A stretch of DNA of 32,668 bases from Solirubrobacteraceae bacterium (GCA_030681525.1 JAUXSD010000101.1:1-32668); one strand, 5' to 3'. Shown: positions 1 to 7,213, numbered from the stretch's first letter. The notes: generated from the sequence alone by a model not told the origin. Program-made: numbers and translations.

Positions 1-146
1 GGCGGCGCCTGCGGGTCGAGCTCGAAGCTGCGCCACGTGACCGTGACCTCGTCGCGATGCTCGTAGGCGGCGAGCGCGGCCTCGAAGCGGCGCTTGCCGA
101 TGTAGCACCAGGGACAGGCGATATCCGACCAGATCTCGACGTGCAC
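1..146 (-). CDS. DsbA-family thioredoxin-fold oxidoreductase, FrnE-like (partial, N-terminus only)
   Basis: Only the first 48 codons lie in the window; the rest runs off the left edge. The protein opens with a beta strand, MHVEIWSDIACPWCYIGKRR, and carries a C-P-W-C active site at residues 11-14 followed by YIGK, as in FrnE/2-hydroxychromene-2-carboxylate isomerase type DsbA proteins. These are cytoplasmic thiol-disulfide oxidoreductases or glutathione-dependent isomerases, and no signal peptide is seen here. The GTG start at 144-146 is set by an AAGGAG ribosome binding site at 151-156, four bases upstream. The family is clear; the substrate cannot be told from this fragment. Confidence 0.85.
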   Translation of the reverse strand, partial: MHVEIWSDIACPWCYIGKRRFEAALAAYEHRDEVTVTWRSFELDPQAP

Positions 147-189
147 GGGGCTCCTTGCGGTGGAACAGGAGGGCGGACCCTCGTTTTCC

Positions 190-195
190 AATCTA
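190..195 (-). promoter_or_regulatory. Candidate -10 box of the DsbA-family gene
   Basis: TAGATT on the minus strand, 44 bases upstream of the GTG start of the DsbA-family gene. It is one of the few AT-rich hexamers in this region. No convincing -35 box was found. This gene also has a good ribosome binding site, so a leadered transcript is expected. Confidence 0.35.
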
Positions 196-240
196 GCGAC
201 GCGCCGTGACCGGCCCGGCTTGGCGAGGCGCGCGGCCGGG

Positions 241-246
241 TATCCA
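241..246 (+). promoter_or_regulatory. Candidate -10 box for a leaderless transcript of the small coiled-coil gene
   Basis: TATCCA lies 7 bases before the ATG at 254, and no ribosome binding site is present. This spacing would put the transcription start at or next to the start codon. A weak CTTGGC-like -35 candidate lies at 219-224. Confidence 0.45.
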
Positions 247-253
247 TCCCTGC

Positions 254-580
254 ATGGAGACCGTCGCCCTGATCGTCATGATCGTCGTGGTCTGCCTCGT
301 CCTCGCGTGGGTCTTCATGCGCTTCCGCGAGCGCGAGCGCGAGCGCGCACTGCGCCGCGAGAAGCTCGAGTCGGTCGCCGAGGGCCACCGCGAGATGGCC
401 GAGGCGCACGCCGGCTCCCTGGAGGGGTTGCGCGAGCAGGCGCTCGACCACCGCCAGGCGGCCGTCGATCACACCCGCAAGGCGGAGGCGCTGGAGGGGC
501 GGATCGAGCAGAAGGAGCGTCAGGCGGCGTTCCACGAGGACCGCGCCGTCGAGACGCAGCACGAGCGCGAACAGGTCTGA
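254..580 (+). CDS. Small membrane-anchored coiled-coil protein of unknown function
   Basis: A 108-residue protein with one N-terminal membrane segment (about residues 3-21, rich in Val, Ile and Leu). A long charged helix follows, rich in Arg, Glu, Ala and Gln, which should form a coiled coil. A DNA-level (GAGCGC) repeat encodes an R-E-R-E-R-E run just after the membrane segment. A longer reading frame opens at 206, but the ATG at 254 is preferred: it begins directly before the hydrophobic segment and has a -10-like TATCCA 7 bases upstream. It ends 12 bases from the convergent gene at 593. The layout suggests a membrane-tethered scaffold; no family is recognised. Confidence 0.7.
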   Translation: METVALIVMIVVVCLVLAWVFMRFRERERERALRREKLESVAEGHREMAEAHAGSLEGLREQALDHRQAAVDHTRKAEALEGRIEQKERQAAFHEDRAVETQHEREQV

Positions 581-592
581 AGGCCGCCGTCC

Positions 593-1240
593 TCAGAGTC
601 CGGCGTGGCGCGCGATCCACGCGGCCTGCCACGCCCGCTCGCGCTCGACCGCGGTGAGGTCGTCGTGCGCGAAGGCCGCCGCGTGCGCGGCGATGAAGCC
701 GTTGACCGCGGCGTGCGTCGGCGCGGTGGCGGGCTGGGCACGGGCGCCGAGCACGTGGCGCGCGGCGTCGCCCGCGTAGCCCGCGGCCCGCGTCGCGTCG
801 CCATCCAGCGCACCCATCAGCGCGGGGTCGACGGCGATCGCGGCGATCGCCGCCGCGTCCGCGGCGCCGGTCAGCGCGGCGTGCGCCGGACCCGCGACGC
901 CAGCGGGCGACAGGACGAGCAGCGCCGCGTCGCGGGCACGTAGCGTGCAGGCCTCGGCGAACGCCGCCATGAACGCGGCGTCCCACGTGGCGATGCGCTC
1001 GACGAGCCGGCCGCGATCGGCGACGAGCTTGCCGCAGTCCACCGCCACCTCGCCGTCGAGCTCGATGCGCCACAGCTCGGCGTCCATCCACTCGGGCAGG
1101 TCCTCGGCGCGGCAGGCGTGGACGCGTCCCTCGCAGGTGCGGCCGCCGGCCGTGGCGTGCAGCCACTCGCCGGGCGCCGGCCAGCGCACGCCGGAGAACG
1201 GGCCGACCCGTCCGTCGCGCAGGAACTTGTAGGCGATCAT
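593..1240 (-). CDS. Protein of unknown function in the sigma/anti-sigma operon
   Basis: 215 residues. The first 80 residues form a distinct domain (MIAYKFLRDGRVGPFSG, WPAPGEWLHA, VHACRAEDLPEW, ELWRIELDGEV) that looks like a small conserved globular unit common in actinobacterial hypothetical proteins. The rest is an Ala-rich, mainly helical region. There is no signal peptide or membrane segment. Its ATG overlaps the stop of the anti-sigma gene by 4 bases (ATGA), so it is probably translated by coupling and belongs to the same operon. That placement suggests an accessory to, or target of, the sigma switch, but the sequence shows no catalytic motif I can name. Confidence 0.75.
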   Translation of the reverse strand: MIAYKFLRDGRVGPFSGVRWPAPGEWLHATAGGRTCEGRVHACRAEDLPEWMDAELWRIELDGEVAVDCGKLVADRGRLVERIATWDAAFMAAFAEACTLRARDAALLVLSPAGVAGPAHAALTGAADAAAIAAIAVDPALMGALDGDATRAAGYAGDAARHVLGARAQPATAPTHAAVNGFIAAHAAAFAHDDLTAVERERAWQAAWIARHAGL

Positions 1241-1497
1241 CCGGCGCGCTCCGCCTGCCAGGCGCGGAACATCGCCAGCAGCGGGGCCGGCGCGCCGGTC
1301 TGCGGCGGCTCGCTGCCCAGCCGGCTCAGCAGGCCGATCGTGCTGCGCATCTGCTCGGTGTAGTTCGAGCAGCCGCGGCAGATCACGAGATGGCGTTCGA
1401 CGTCGGCCCGCTCGGCGGGCGCGAGGGCGCCGTCGAGGTAGTCGGTCAGGATCTCGACGAACTCTCGGCAGGTCAGGTGTTCGACATCGGCGCTCAT
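1237..1497 (-). CDS. Zinc-binding anti-sigma factor (ZAS, zf-HC2 domain)
   Basis: 86 residues with Cys10, His36, Cys40 and Cys43. This is the zf-HC2 pattern H-x3-C-x2-C with an upstream Cys 26 residues before the His, the same spacing as in RsrA of Streptomyces, where Cys residues at these positions respond to disulfide stress. No membrane segment follows, so it should be cytoplasmic. Its ATG overlaps the stop of the ECF sigma gene by 4 bases, marking it as the cognate anti-sigma factor. The C-terminal part (TIGLLSRL, then AMFRAWQAE) closely matches the second ZAS protein at 3672. Redox sensing is inferred from the Cys layout. Confidence 0.88.
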   Translation of the reverse strand: MSADVEHLTCREFVEILTDYLDGALAPAERADVERHLVICRGCSNYTEQMRSTIGLLSRLGSEPPQTGAPAPLLAMFRAWQAERAG

Positions 1498-2195
1498 GGC
1501 GTCATCCCCTGTGCAAGGTAGAGCTCGAGCGCGGCGCGCACCTTGCTGCGCGCGCGATGCAGGAGGATGCGCTGGTTGCCGTCGCTGATCTCCAGCGCCG
1601 CGCACACCTCGTCGGGGGACCAGCCCTCGACGTCGCGCAGGACCAGCACCTCGGCTTGGCGCGGCGGCAGCGTCTCGATCGCCTCGTGGACCCGTTCGAG
1701 GGTCTCGCGTCCGAGCAGGCGCTCCTCGGGCAGCGCGCTCCAGTCGGCGGGAGCGGCGGCCCAGTGGCCGACCCAGCGATGGCCCTCGGGGCGGAAGCGA
1801 TCGGCGTCGACGGCGGACTCGTCGTCCTCGGCCTCGGCGGCCAGCGACGAGAACGGCGCGCTGCGCCGCTCACGCACGGCGCGCGTCCTGGCGCGGTTGC
1901 TGAGGATCTGGAAGATCCAGGTCTTCAGCGACGAGCGACCCTCGAAGCGGTCGATCCCGTCGAGCACCGCAAGCCAGGTCTCCTGCACGACCTCCTCGGC
2001 GACGGCGCGGTCGCGCACGAACGTGCGCGCCAGGCGCAGCAGCGCGGCGCCGTGACGGGCGACGAGCTCGACGAACGCCGTCTCCTCCCCGCGGCGCAGC
2101 GCGGCGACGAGGGCGCGCTCGTCCTCGTTGTCGGGCCGGCGGCCGGCCGGGATCGCGACGGGCTGCACGGGCGTCAGTCTCTGCGCTCCGGCCAC
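1494..2195 (-). CDS. ECF-family RNA polymerase sigma factor
   Basis: 233 residues from the GTG at 2195. Region 2 spans about residues 38-111 (AFVELVARHG, then EEVVQETWLAVLDGI, then SLKTWIFQILSNRART). Region 4 spans about 166-228 (IETLPPRQAEVLVLRDVEGW with a helix-turn-helix ending SDGNQRILLHRARSKVR). The linker between them is long, with a GHRWVGHWAAAPADW stretch. The anti-sigma gene follows with a 4-base overlap. The start is uncertain: no ribosome binding site precedes 2195, and a TTGTAACGC box ends just before it. If that box is the -35, transcription would begin close to the in-frame GTG at 2168, giving a leaderless 224-residue protein. The ATP-grasp gene ends 42 bases upstream, so read-through is also possible. 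Confidence 0.93.
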   Translation of the reverse strand: MAGAQRLTPVQPVAIPAGRRPDNEDERALVAALRRGEETAFVELVARHGAALLRLARTFVRDRAVAEEVVQETWLAVLDGIDRFEGRSSLKTWIFQILSNRARTRAVRERRSAPFSSLAAEAEDDESAVDADRFRPEGHRWVGHWAAAPADWSALPEERLLGRETLERVHEAIETLPPRQAEVLVLRDVEGWSPDEVCAALEISDGNQRILLHRARSKVRAALELYLAQGMTP

Positions 2196-2204
2196 GCGTT
2201 ACAA
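2172..2204 (-). promoter_or_regulatory. Candidate ECF-type promoter (TGTAACG box) of the sigma factor gene
   Basis: TTGTAACGC on the minus strand (2204-2196) is followed 18 bases later by GACTGA. The same TGTAACG plus GAC arrangement occurs upstream of the genes at 3672 and 11594. It overlaps the annotated GTG start of the sigma gene, which would move the functional start to the GTG at 2168. Autoregulation by the encoded sigma factor is inferred, not shown. Confidence 0.45.
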
Positions 2205-2237
2205 CCCCAGGGGTGACGACCGGCGGCCGCCGCTGCA

Positions 2238-3611
2238 TCAGTCCGGCAGGATCCAGACGTCCTTGCCGCCGCCGCCCTGCGCGCAGTTGACCACGAGCTC
2301 GCCGGCGCCCTGCGCGAACCGGCTCAGGCCGCCCGGCCAGACGCGGCCGCCGACGACGAACGGCCGCAGGTCGACGTGGCGCGGCGTGAGGCGGCCGTCG
2401 ACGACCGTCGGATGCGTCGACAGCGCGACCGGCGCCTGGGCGATCCAGGCGCTCGGGTCCGCCGCGATCTCGTCGCGCAGCTTCGCCAGCTCCTCGCGCG
2501 AGGCCTGGGGACCGAGCACGATGCCCTCCCCGCCGGCGCCGTCGCGCGGCTTGAAGACGAGCTCGTCGAGGCGATCCAGTGCCTCCGCGCGCTGCTCGTC
2601 GACGGCGAGATCCCAGGCCGGCACCGACCGCAGCAGCGGCTCGGCGCCGCAGAAGAAGCGCACGAGCTGCTCGACGTAGACGTACGTGCGCTTGTCGTCG
2701 GCGATGCCGGTGCCGAAGGCGTTGACGACGCGCACCGCGCCGCGGCGCAGCGGCTCGAGCAGGACCGCGCCGAGCGCGGTGAGCCGCCCGTCGTCGGCGC
2801 GCAGGCGGTCCTCGTTGGTGCGCCGCCAGACGACGTCGACCCGCGAGCCGTCGTCGCGCCGCACGACGCGGCCGTCGCGCTGCGCGAGATCGCCGATGCC
2901 GACGAGCGGCCAGCCGGTCAGCCGGGCGAGCTGCTCGAGCTCCCACCAGACGATGTTGCCGGGCTCGCGGCCGAGGATCACGACCGCGCCGTCGCCGGCC
3001 ATCTCCTGCAGCGCCGCCCGCAGCGGTGCCTCGACCGGCCGCGGCCGCGGCGCGCCCGCCAGCGCCGGCGCGACGAGCCGCCGCGCCGCCAGCGCGAAGG
3101 TCATGAGCGTCGGCGTGCGCACGTTGTCCTCGAGCACGACGAGCTCGCCGCTCGCGTCGCGGACGACGTCCGGCCCGGCGACGCCGATCCGCGGCCGGGG
3201 TTGCGGCAGCGCGGCGACGTCGTCCTCGAACCACGGACAGCGGTCGAGCAGGTCGGGCGGGACGACGCCGGCGGCGAACGCCTCGCGCGCGCCGAACGCG
3301 TCGGCCACGAAGGCCTCGAGCGCGCCGATCCGCTGCTCCAGGCCCGCCGCGAGCCGCGCCCACTCCGCGGCGGAGAAGACGCGCGGGACGGCATCGACGG
3401 CGAGTGGGTGTGCGCCGTCGCCGGCGCCGTGGACGACGCCGTCGCGCTCGACGCCGGCGGCGATCGCCGCGGCCGCCGCTGCGGGCGACGCCGCCTCGAG
3501 CGCGGCGAGGACGCCGGCGTAGACGGGGCGGACGGCGCCGCCGGGGTGAAACGCCTCGTCGACGGCCCCGTTGGTGGGCGCATAGCCCGCAGGTGTCCCG
3601 ACCGCCGCCAC
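2238..3611 (-). CDS. Circularly permuted type 2 ATP-grasp protein
   Basis: 457 residues matching the circularly permuted ATP-grasp family (DUF404/DUF407 type). Recognisable blocks are VLEDNVRTPTLMTFALAARR near residue 160, VVNAFGTGIADDKRTYVYVE near 290, LVFKPRDGAGGEGIVLG near 350 and a conserved C-terminal block GGLSRFAQG, then GGGGKDVWILPD. The family joins carboxylates to amines with ATP and is tied to peptide-like products. It usually sits beside an alpha-E domain protein and a transglutaminase; neither is visible here. The GTG start has a TAGGAC -10-like box 6 bases upstream and no ribosome binding site. The product is unknown. Confidence 0.88.
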   Translation of the reverse strand: MAAVGTPAGYAPTNGAVDEAFHPGGAVRPVYAGVLAALEAASPAAAAAAIAAGVERDGVVHGAGDGAHPLAVDAVPRVFSAAEWARLAAGLEQRIGALEAFVADAFGAREAFAAGVVPPDLLDRCPWFEDDVAALPQPRPRIGVAGPDVVRDASGELVVLEDNVRTPTLMTFALAARRLVAPALAGAPRPRPVEAPLRAALQEMAGDGAVVILGREPGNIVWWELEQLARLTGWPLVGIGDLAQRDGRVVRRDDGSRVDVVWRRTNEDRLRADDGRLTALGAVLLEPLRRGAVRVVNAFGTGIADDKRTYVYVEQLVRFFCGAEPLLRSVPAWDLAVDEQRAEALDRLDELVFKPRDGAGGEGIVLGPQASREELAKLRDEIAADPSAWIAQAPVALSTHPTVVDGRLTPRHVDLRPFVVGGRVWPGGLSRFAQGAGELVVNCAQGGGGKDVWILPD

Positions 3612-3617
3612 CCGGTC

Positions 3618-3623
3618 GTCCTA
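3618..3623 (-). promoter_or_regulatory. Candidate -10 box for leaderless ATP-grasp transcript
   Basis: TAGGAC on the minus strand, 6 bases upstream of the GTG at 3611. There is no alternative ribosome binding site. It shares a 60-base divergent region with the TGTAACG promoter of the gene at 3672. Confidence 0.4.
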
Positions 3624-3636
3624 CCCGCCCCCCGCG

Positions 3637-3666
3637 TGTAACGCGCGCGCCGCGCGGGAAGACCGC
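3637..3666 (+). promoter_or_regulatory. Candidate ECF-type promoter (TGTAACG box) of the second anti-sigma gene
   Basis: GTGTAACGC (TGTAAC at 3637-3642) is followed after 18 bases by GACCGC at 3661. The ATG of the zf-HC2 gene is at 3672, so transcription would begin at or next to the start codon. It matches the boxes before the sigma gene and before the flavodoxin-like gene. Confidence 0.45.
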
Positions 3667-3671
3667 GGACC

Positions 3672-3950
3672 ATGGGTCCGATCGCCCGCGACGCCGTCGA
3701 CGAGCATCCGGCGCCGCGCCTGACCTGCCGCGAGGTCGTCGAGCTGCTGTCGGACTACCTGGAGGACGGGCTGCCCGTCGGGGAGCGCGCCCGCGTGGAG
3801 GCACACCTCGCGACCTGCCAGGACTGCCTGGCCTACCTCGCGCAGCTGCGTACGACGATCGGCGCCCTCGGACGGCTGCGCGAGCAGGACGTGCCGCGGC
3901 CCATGCTGGCCCGGCTCACGGACGCGTTTCGCGGCTGGCGCGGCGCCTGA
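3672..3950 (+). CDS. Second zinc-binding anti-sigma factor (zf-HC2), no sigma gene beside it in the same direction
   Basis: 92 residues with Cys19, His45, Cys49 and Cys52, the same C-x25-H-x3-C-x2-C spacing as the protein at 1237 and as RsrA. The core (LTCREVVELLSDYLEDGL, then RTTIGALGRL) is nearly superimposable on the first ZAS protein (LTCREFVEILTDYLDGAL, then RSTIGLLSRL), so the two look like paralogues. It is soluble, with no membrane segment. It is transcribed away from the ATP-grasp and sigma genes. A TGTAACG promoter candidate lies directly upstream. It could be a second brake on the nearby sigma factor, induced by it, or serve a sigma factor elsewhere. Confidence 0.87.
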   Translation: MGPIARDAVDEHPAPRLTCREVVELLSDYLEDGLPVGERARVEAHLATCQDCLAYLAQLRTTIGALGRLREQDVPRPMLARLTDAFRGWRGA

Positions 3951-3977
3951 TCAGCGGCTCGCGGCCAGGGGCGCGGT

Positions 3978-3983
3978 TACGAT
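3978..3983 (+). promoter_or_regulatory. Candidate -10 box for the beta-propeller gene
   Basis: TACGAT lies 9 bases before the GTG at 3993, inside an otherwise GC-only stretch. No ribosome binding site is seen, which fits a leaderless transcript. Confidence 0.4.
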
Positions 3984-3992
3984 CGCACGATC

Positions 3993-5519
3993 GTGAGCGC
4001 CTCACCCCGACGCGCACCGGCCTGGATCGCGCTCGCCGCCGCGCTCGCGCTCGCCCTCGTGCCCGCGGCCGCGCACGGCGCTCCCGCGACCCGCGACGTG
4101 CTCGTCGTCGGCAACAACTGGGACGGCACCGCCGACATCGTCGACCCGCGCGCGCACAAGGTCCTCACGCGGCTGAACATCGTCCCGGACCTGGCGCAGC
4201 GGCGCGCCGAGATCGCAGCCGATCCCGTCGCGCTGGGGTTCTTCAACGCCAACAACCTGCTCGTCGGCGAGGGCCACGCGCAGTACGTCGACGACGCCTT
4301 CACCTCGCCCGACGGGCGCCTCCTCTACGTCTCGCGGCCGAGCTTCGCCGACGTCATCGCGCTGGACCTCGGCACGCGCCGGATCGCCTGGCGCGTGAAG
4401 GTCGACGGCCCGCGCTCCGACCACATGGCCCTCTCGCCCGACGGAACCCGGCTGCTCGTCTCGGCCTCGCTCGCCGCGAAGGTCCACGTCATCGACACGC
4501 AGCGCGGCGCGATCGTCGGCGAGTTCGCCTCCGGCGACCAGCCGCACGAGAACAACTTCTCGCGCGACGGCACGCGCATCTTCCACGCCAGCATCGGCAG
4601 CGTGTACACGCCGCTGGACCTGCCCGAGCTCGATGCGACGAAGGGCCGGCGCTACCTGCAGGTCGTCGACGCGCGCACGTACGAGATCCTCAAGCGCTTC
4701 GACGTCGGCGCCGCGCTCGCCGCCCACGGCCATCCCGGGATGAGCGCCGCCGTGCGGCCGATGGTGCTCGCGCCCGACGAGCGCCTCGCCTACCTGCAGC
4801 TCTCCTTTCTGCACGGCTTCGTCGAGTTCGACCTCGAGACGGGCACCCCGCTGCGGATCGCCCGGCTTCCGCTCTCCGCCGCCGCCTCCTCCCTGCCGCG
4901 CGAGGCCTACCTGCTGGACTCCGCGCACCACGGGATCGCGATGAACCACGACGGCACGAAGCTCTGCGTGGCCGGCACGATGTCCGACTACGCGGCGATC
5001 GTCTCGCGCGCGGACTTCTCGCACACGATCCTCGACTCCGGCCGCAAGCCGTACTGGGCGACGAACTCCGCCGACGGGCGCCTGTGCTTCGTGTCGGCCA
5101 GCGGCGACGACCAGGTCACGGTCATCTCCTATGCCGACGAGCGCGTGGTCGCGCGGATCCCGGTCGGAGACCATCCCCAGCGCATGCGCGCAGGGGTGAT
5201 GCGCAGCGAGTTCCTGCCGGCGCCCGACGACGCCGTGGCGCCGCGGATCACCCGCGCGCGCGTGCTGCGCACGAGGTCCGGCCGCGTGCTGGCGCTGCGC
5301 CTCAGCGAGGACGCGCGCCTGCGGATCGCCGTGCAGCGCCCGCGCCGCGGACGCTGGGCCAACGTACGCGTGATCACGCGGACGGCACGTGCGGGGACGC
5401 GCCGTATCGGGCTCGGGCGCCTGCGGTCGCCCGGCCGCTGGCGCCTGGCCGTCAGCGCCACCGACGACGCCGGCAACGACTCCGTGCGGCGTCTCGTGCG
5501 CTTCCGCCTCCGCGGCTGA
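3993..5519 (+). CDS. Secreted YVTN/YncE-type beta-propeller protein
   Basis: 508 residues. A signal peptide (Arg-rich start, hydrophobic core about residues 11-26, AHG-A cleavage area near 30) points to export. The body, about residues 33-410, contains repeated propeller blades with SPDGRLLYV, SPDGTRLLVS, SRDGTRIFHA, APDERLAYLQ, NHDGTKLCVAG and SADGRLCFVSASGDDQVTVISY, as in YVTN-repeat proteins. The last 90 residues form a separate Arg-rich beta domain ending in RFRLRG, similar in character to the tail of the subtilase at 16855. No catalytic residues are evident; roles in surface binding or sensing are plausible. The carbamoyltransferase starts 46 bases downstream on the same strand. Confidence 0.85.
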   Translation: MSASPRRAPAWIALAAALALALVPAAAHGAPATRDVLVVGNNWDGTADIVDPRAHKVLTRLNIVPDLAQRRAEIAADPVALGFFNANNLLVGEGHAQYVDDAFTSPDGRLLYVSRPSFADVIALDLGTRRIAWRVKVDGPRSDHMALSPDGTRLLVSASLAAKVHVIDTQRGAIVGEFASGDQPHENNFSRDGTRIFHASIGSVYTPLDLPELDATKGRRYLQVVDARTYEILKRFDVGAALAAHGHPGMSAAVRPMVLAPDERLAYLQLSFLHGFVEFDLETGTPLRIARLPLSAAASSLPREAYLLDSAHHGIAMNHDGTKLCVAGTMSDYAAIVSRADFSHTILDSGRKPYWATNSADGRLCFVSASGDDQVTVISYADERVVARIPVGDHPQRMRAGVMRSEFLPAPDDAVAPRITRARVLRTRSGRVLALRLSEDARLRIAVQRPRRGRWANVRVITRTARAGTRRIGLGRLRSPGRWRLAVSATDDAGNDSVRRLVRFRLRG

Positions 5520-5552
5520 CGCGGCGTCCGAGCGCACCCGCACGAAACGTGC

Positions 5553-5558
5553 GAGATT
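5553..5558 (+). promoter_or_regulatory. Candidate -10 box for the carbamoyltransferase gene
   Basis: GAGATT lies 7 bases before the GTG at 5566, with no ribosome binding site. It is a weak match, supported mainly by the repeated spacing seen at other genes in the window. Confidence 0.25.
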
Positions 5559-5565
5559 CCCCGCC

Positions 5566-7209
5566 GTGATCCTCGGGGTCAACGCACCGCCGACCGGGTG
5601 GCACGACCCCGCGGCGTGCCTCGTCGCCGTCGACGGCACGCTGCTGGCGTTCTGCGAGGAGGAGCGGCTCAGCCGCGCCAAGCACGCCGAGAGCAGCGGC
5701 CCGCTGCTGGCCGTGGCGCACTGCCTCGAGCAGGCCGGCGCCACGCACCACGACGTCGACCTCGTCGCGGTCGGCTGGGACGTCCCGCTCGCCGCCCCGC
5801 TGTACGGCCTGCAGTGGCACCTGGACGACACGCCGGCTTGGCTGAAGCGCTACCTCGGCTTGCACTGCTCGCTGCGCCACATGCCCGAGGTGCGCTTCGT
5901 CGGCCACCACCTCGCGCACGCGACGATCGCCTTCCAGGCCTCGGACTTCGAGGACGCCGCCGTCCTCGTGATCGACGGCAACGGCGACGACGAGAGCATC
6001 TCGATCTACCGCGCCCGGCGCGGCGGGCCGCTCGTGCGAAAGCACGTCTGGCCGCGCTCGCACTCGCTGGGGTACATGTACGACGCCGCCTGTCGCTTCG
6101 TCGGCTTCGGTCCGCTGCAGGCCGGCAAGCTCATGGGTCTGTCGGCCTACGGCCGCGCCGCCGGGATCGAGCCGTGGGAGCTGTTGCCGGGTGGGCAGCC
6201 CGCGGCGCCCGACGACGTCGACGACGGCGACGGCTTCAACCGCTACCTGCACGCGTGGACCGCGCGCTTGGAGCGCCTGTCCGGCGACCGCCGCGTGGCG
6301 CGCGCCCGCGACGAGCTGCAGCTCGACCCGCTCGCCGTGCAGGTCGCGGTCTCCGCGCAGGAGGCCGTCGAGCGGACCGTCATCGAGCTGGCCGCGCTGG
6401 CGCGCGAGCTGGCGGGCAGCGAGAACCTCTGCCTGGCCGGCGGCGTCGCGCTGAACTGCAAGGCCAACGGCCTGCTGAGCGGGCCCGTCTTCGCGCCGCC
6501 GGTGCCGCACGACGCGGGCACGGCGCTGGGCGCGGCGTGGCACGTGGCGCCGCCGCGGGCGTGCCACTCGGACGGTCGGATCTCGGCGTTCCTCGGCCCC
6601 GGCTCCGGCGGCGCGGCGCGCTGCAACGGCGCACTGGACGGGCTGCACCGCGAGCCGCTGTCGCTCGAGCGCGTCTGCGCCGCGCTGTCGGCCGGCCGGA
6701 TCGGCGCGATCGTCGACGGGCCGGGCGAGGTCGGCCCGCGCGCGCTGGGCCACCGCTCGATCGTCGCCGACCCCGGCGGGCCGCAGATGCACCGTCGCCT
6801 GAACGCGATCAAGGGACGCGAGCCGTGGCGGCCGTTCGGCGCCGCCGCGCTGCGCCCGCGGGCCGCCGCCCTGTGGCAGCCGCGGCCGCGCCTGTCGGAC
6901 TACATGCTGGCCGGCACGCCGGTGTCCGACGCGGGCCGCGAGCATCTGCCGGCGGCCGTCCACGTCGACGGCACGACGCGCCCGCAGGAGCTCGATCCCG
7001 ACTGCGCCGACATCCTGCCGGCGCTGCTGCGCGAGTGGGGCGGGCGGGCCGGCGGCGCGCTCGTCAACACGTCGTTCAACGGGCGCGGCGAGCCGATCGT
7101 GTCGAGCGTCGCCGACGCCGCGGGCGCGTTTCGGCGGCTCGGGCTGGACTTCCTCGTGCTCGACGACGAGCTCGTGGCCCATGACGCGGGCTGGTGGCGC
7201 TCGGCCTGA
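5566..7209 (+). CDS. Carbamoyltransferase, NodU/CmcH/TobZ family
   Basis: 547 residues. The N-terminal half has the Kae1-like fold: ILGVN, GWHDPAACLV (His13, Asp14), CEEERLSRAKH, GHHLAHA with His114 and His118 as the expected metal ligands, and VIDGNGDDESISIY. The C-terminal half has GEVGPRALGHRSIVADP, REPWRPFGAA and LVNTSFNGRGEPIV, all hallmarks of the family. Such enzymes move a carbamoyl group from carbamoyl phosphate, through an adenylate, to a hydroxyl on a sugar or secondary metabolite. No biosynthetic cluster surrounds it, so the acceptor is unknown; a glycan or cell-surface molecule is possible. The GTG at 5566 was chosen because ILGVN is the normal N-terminus. Confidence 0.92.
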   Translation: MILGVNAPPTGWHDPAACLVAVDGTLLAFCEEERLSRAKHAESSGPLLAVAHCLEQAGATHHDVDLVAVGWDVPLAAPLYGLQWHLDDTPAWLKRYLGLHCSLRHMPEVRFVGHHLAHATIAFQASDFEDAAVLVIDGNGDDESISIYRARRGGPLVRKHVWPRSHSLGYMYDAACRFVGFGPLQAGKLMGLSAYGRAAGIEPWELLPGGQPAAPDDVDDGDGFNRYLHAWTARLERLSGDRRVARARDELQLDPLAVQVAVSAQEAVERTVIELAALARELAGSENLCLAGGVALNCKANGLLSGPVFAPPVPHDAGTALGAAWHVAPPRACHSDGRISAFLGPGSGGAARCNGALDGLHREPLSLERVCAALSAGRIGAIVDGPGEVGPRALGHRSIVADPGGPQMHRRLNAIKGREPWRPFGAAALRPRAAALWQPRPRLSDYMLAGTPVSDAGREHLPAAVHVDGTTRPQELDPDCADILPALLREWGGRAGGALVNTSFNGRGEPIVSSVADAAGAFRRLGLDFLVLDDELVAHDAGWWRSA

Positions 7210-7213
7210 CGGG

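Noticed and set aside
315..1166. Long Arg-rich open frames on the strand opposite real genes, here and throughout
   Set aside because: In DNA of this GC content stop codons are rare, so shadow frames are long. Their products are low-complexity Arg/Ala/Pro chains without domains.
3971..3983. GTAAC on the minus strand at 3977-3981 as a fourth ECF box
   Set aside because: It points back into the second ZAS gene as antisense, with no gene start at the proper distance.
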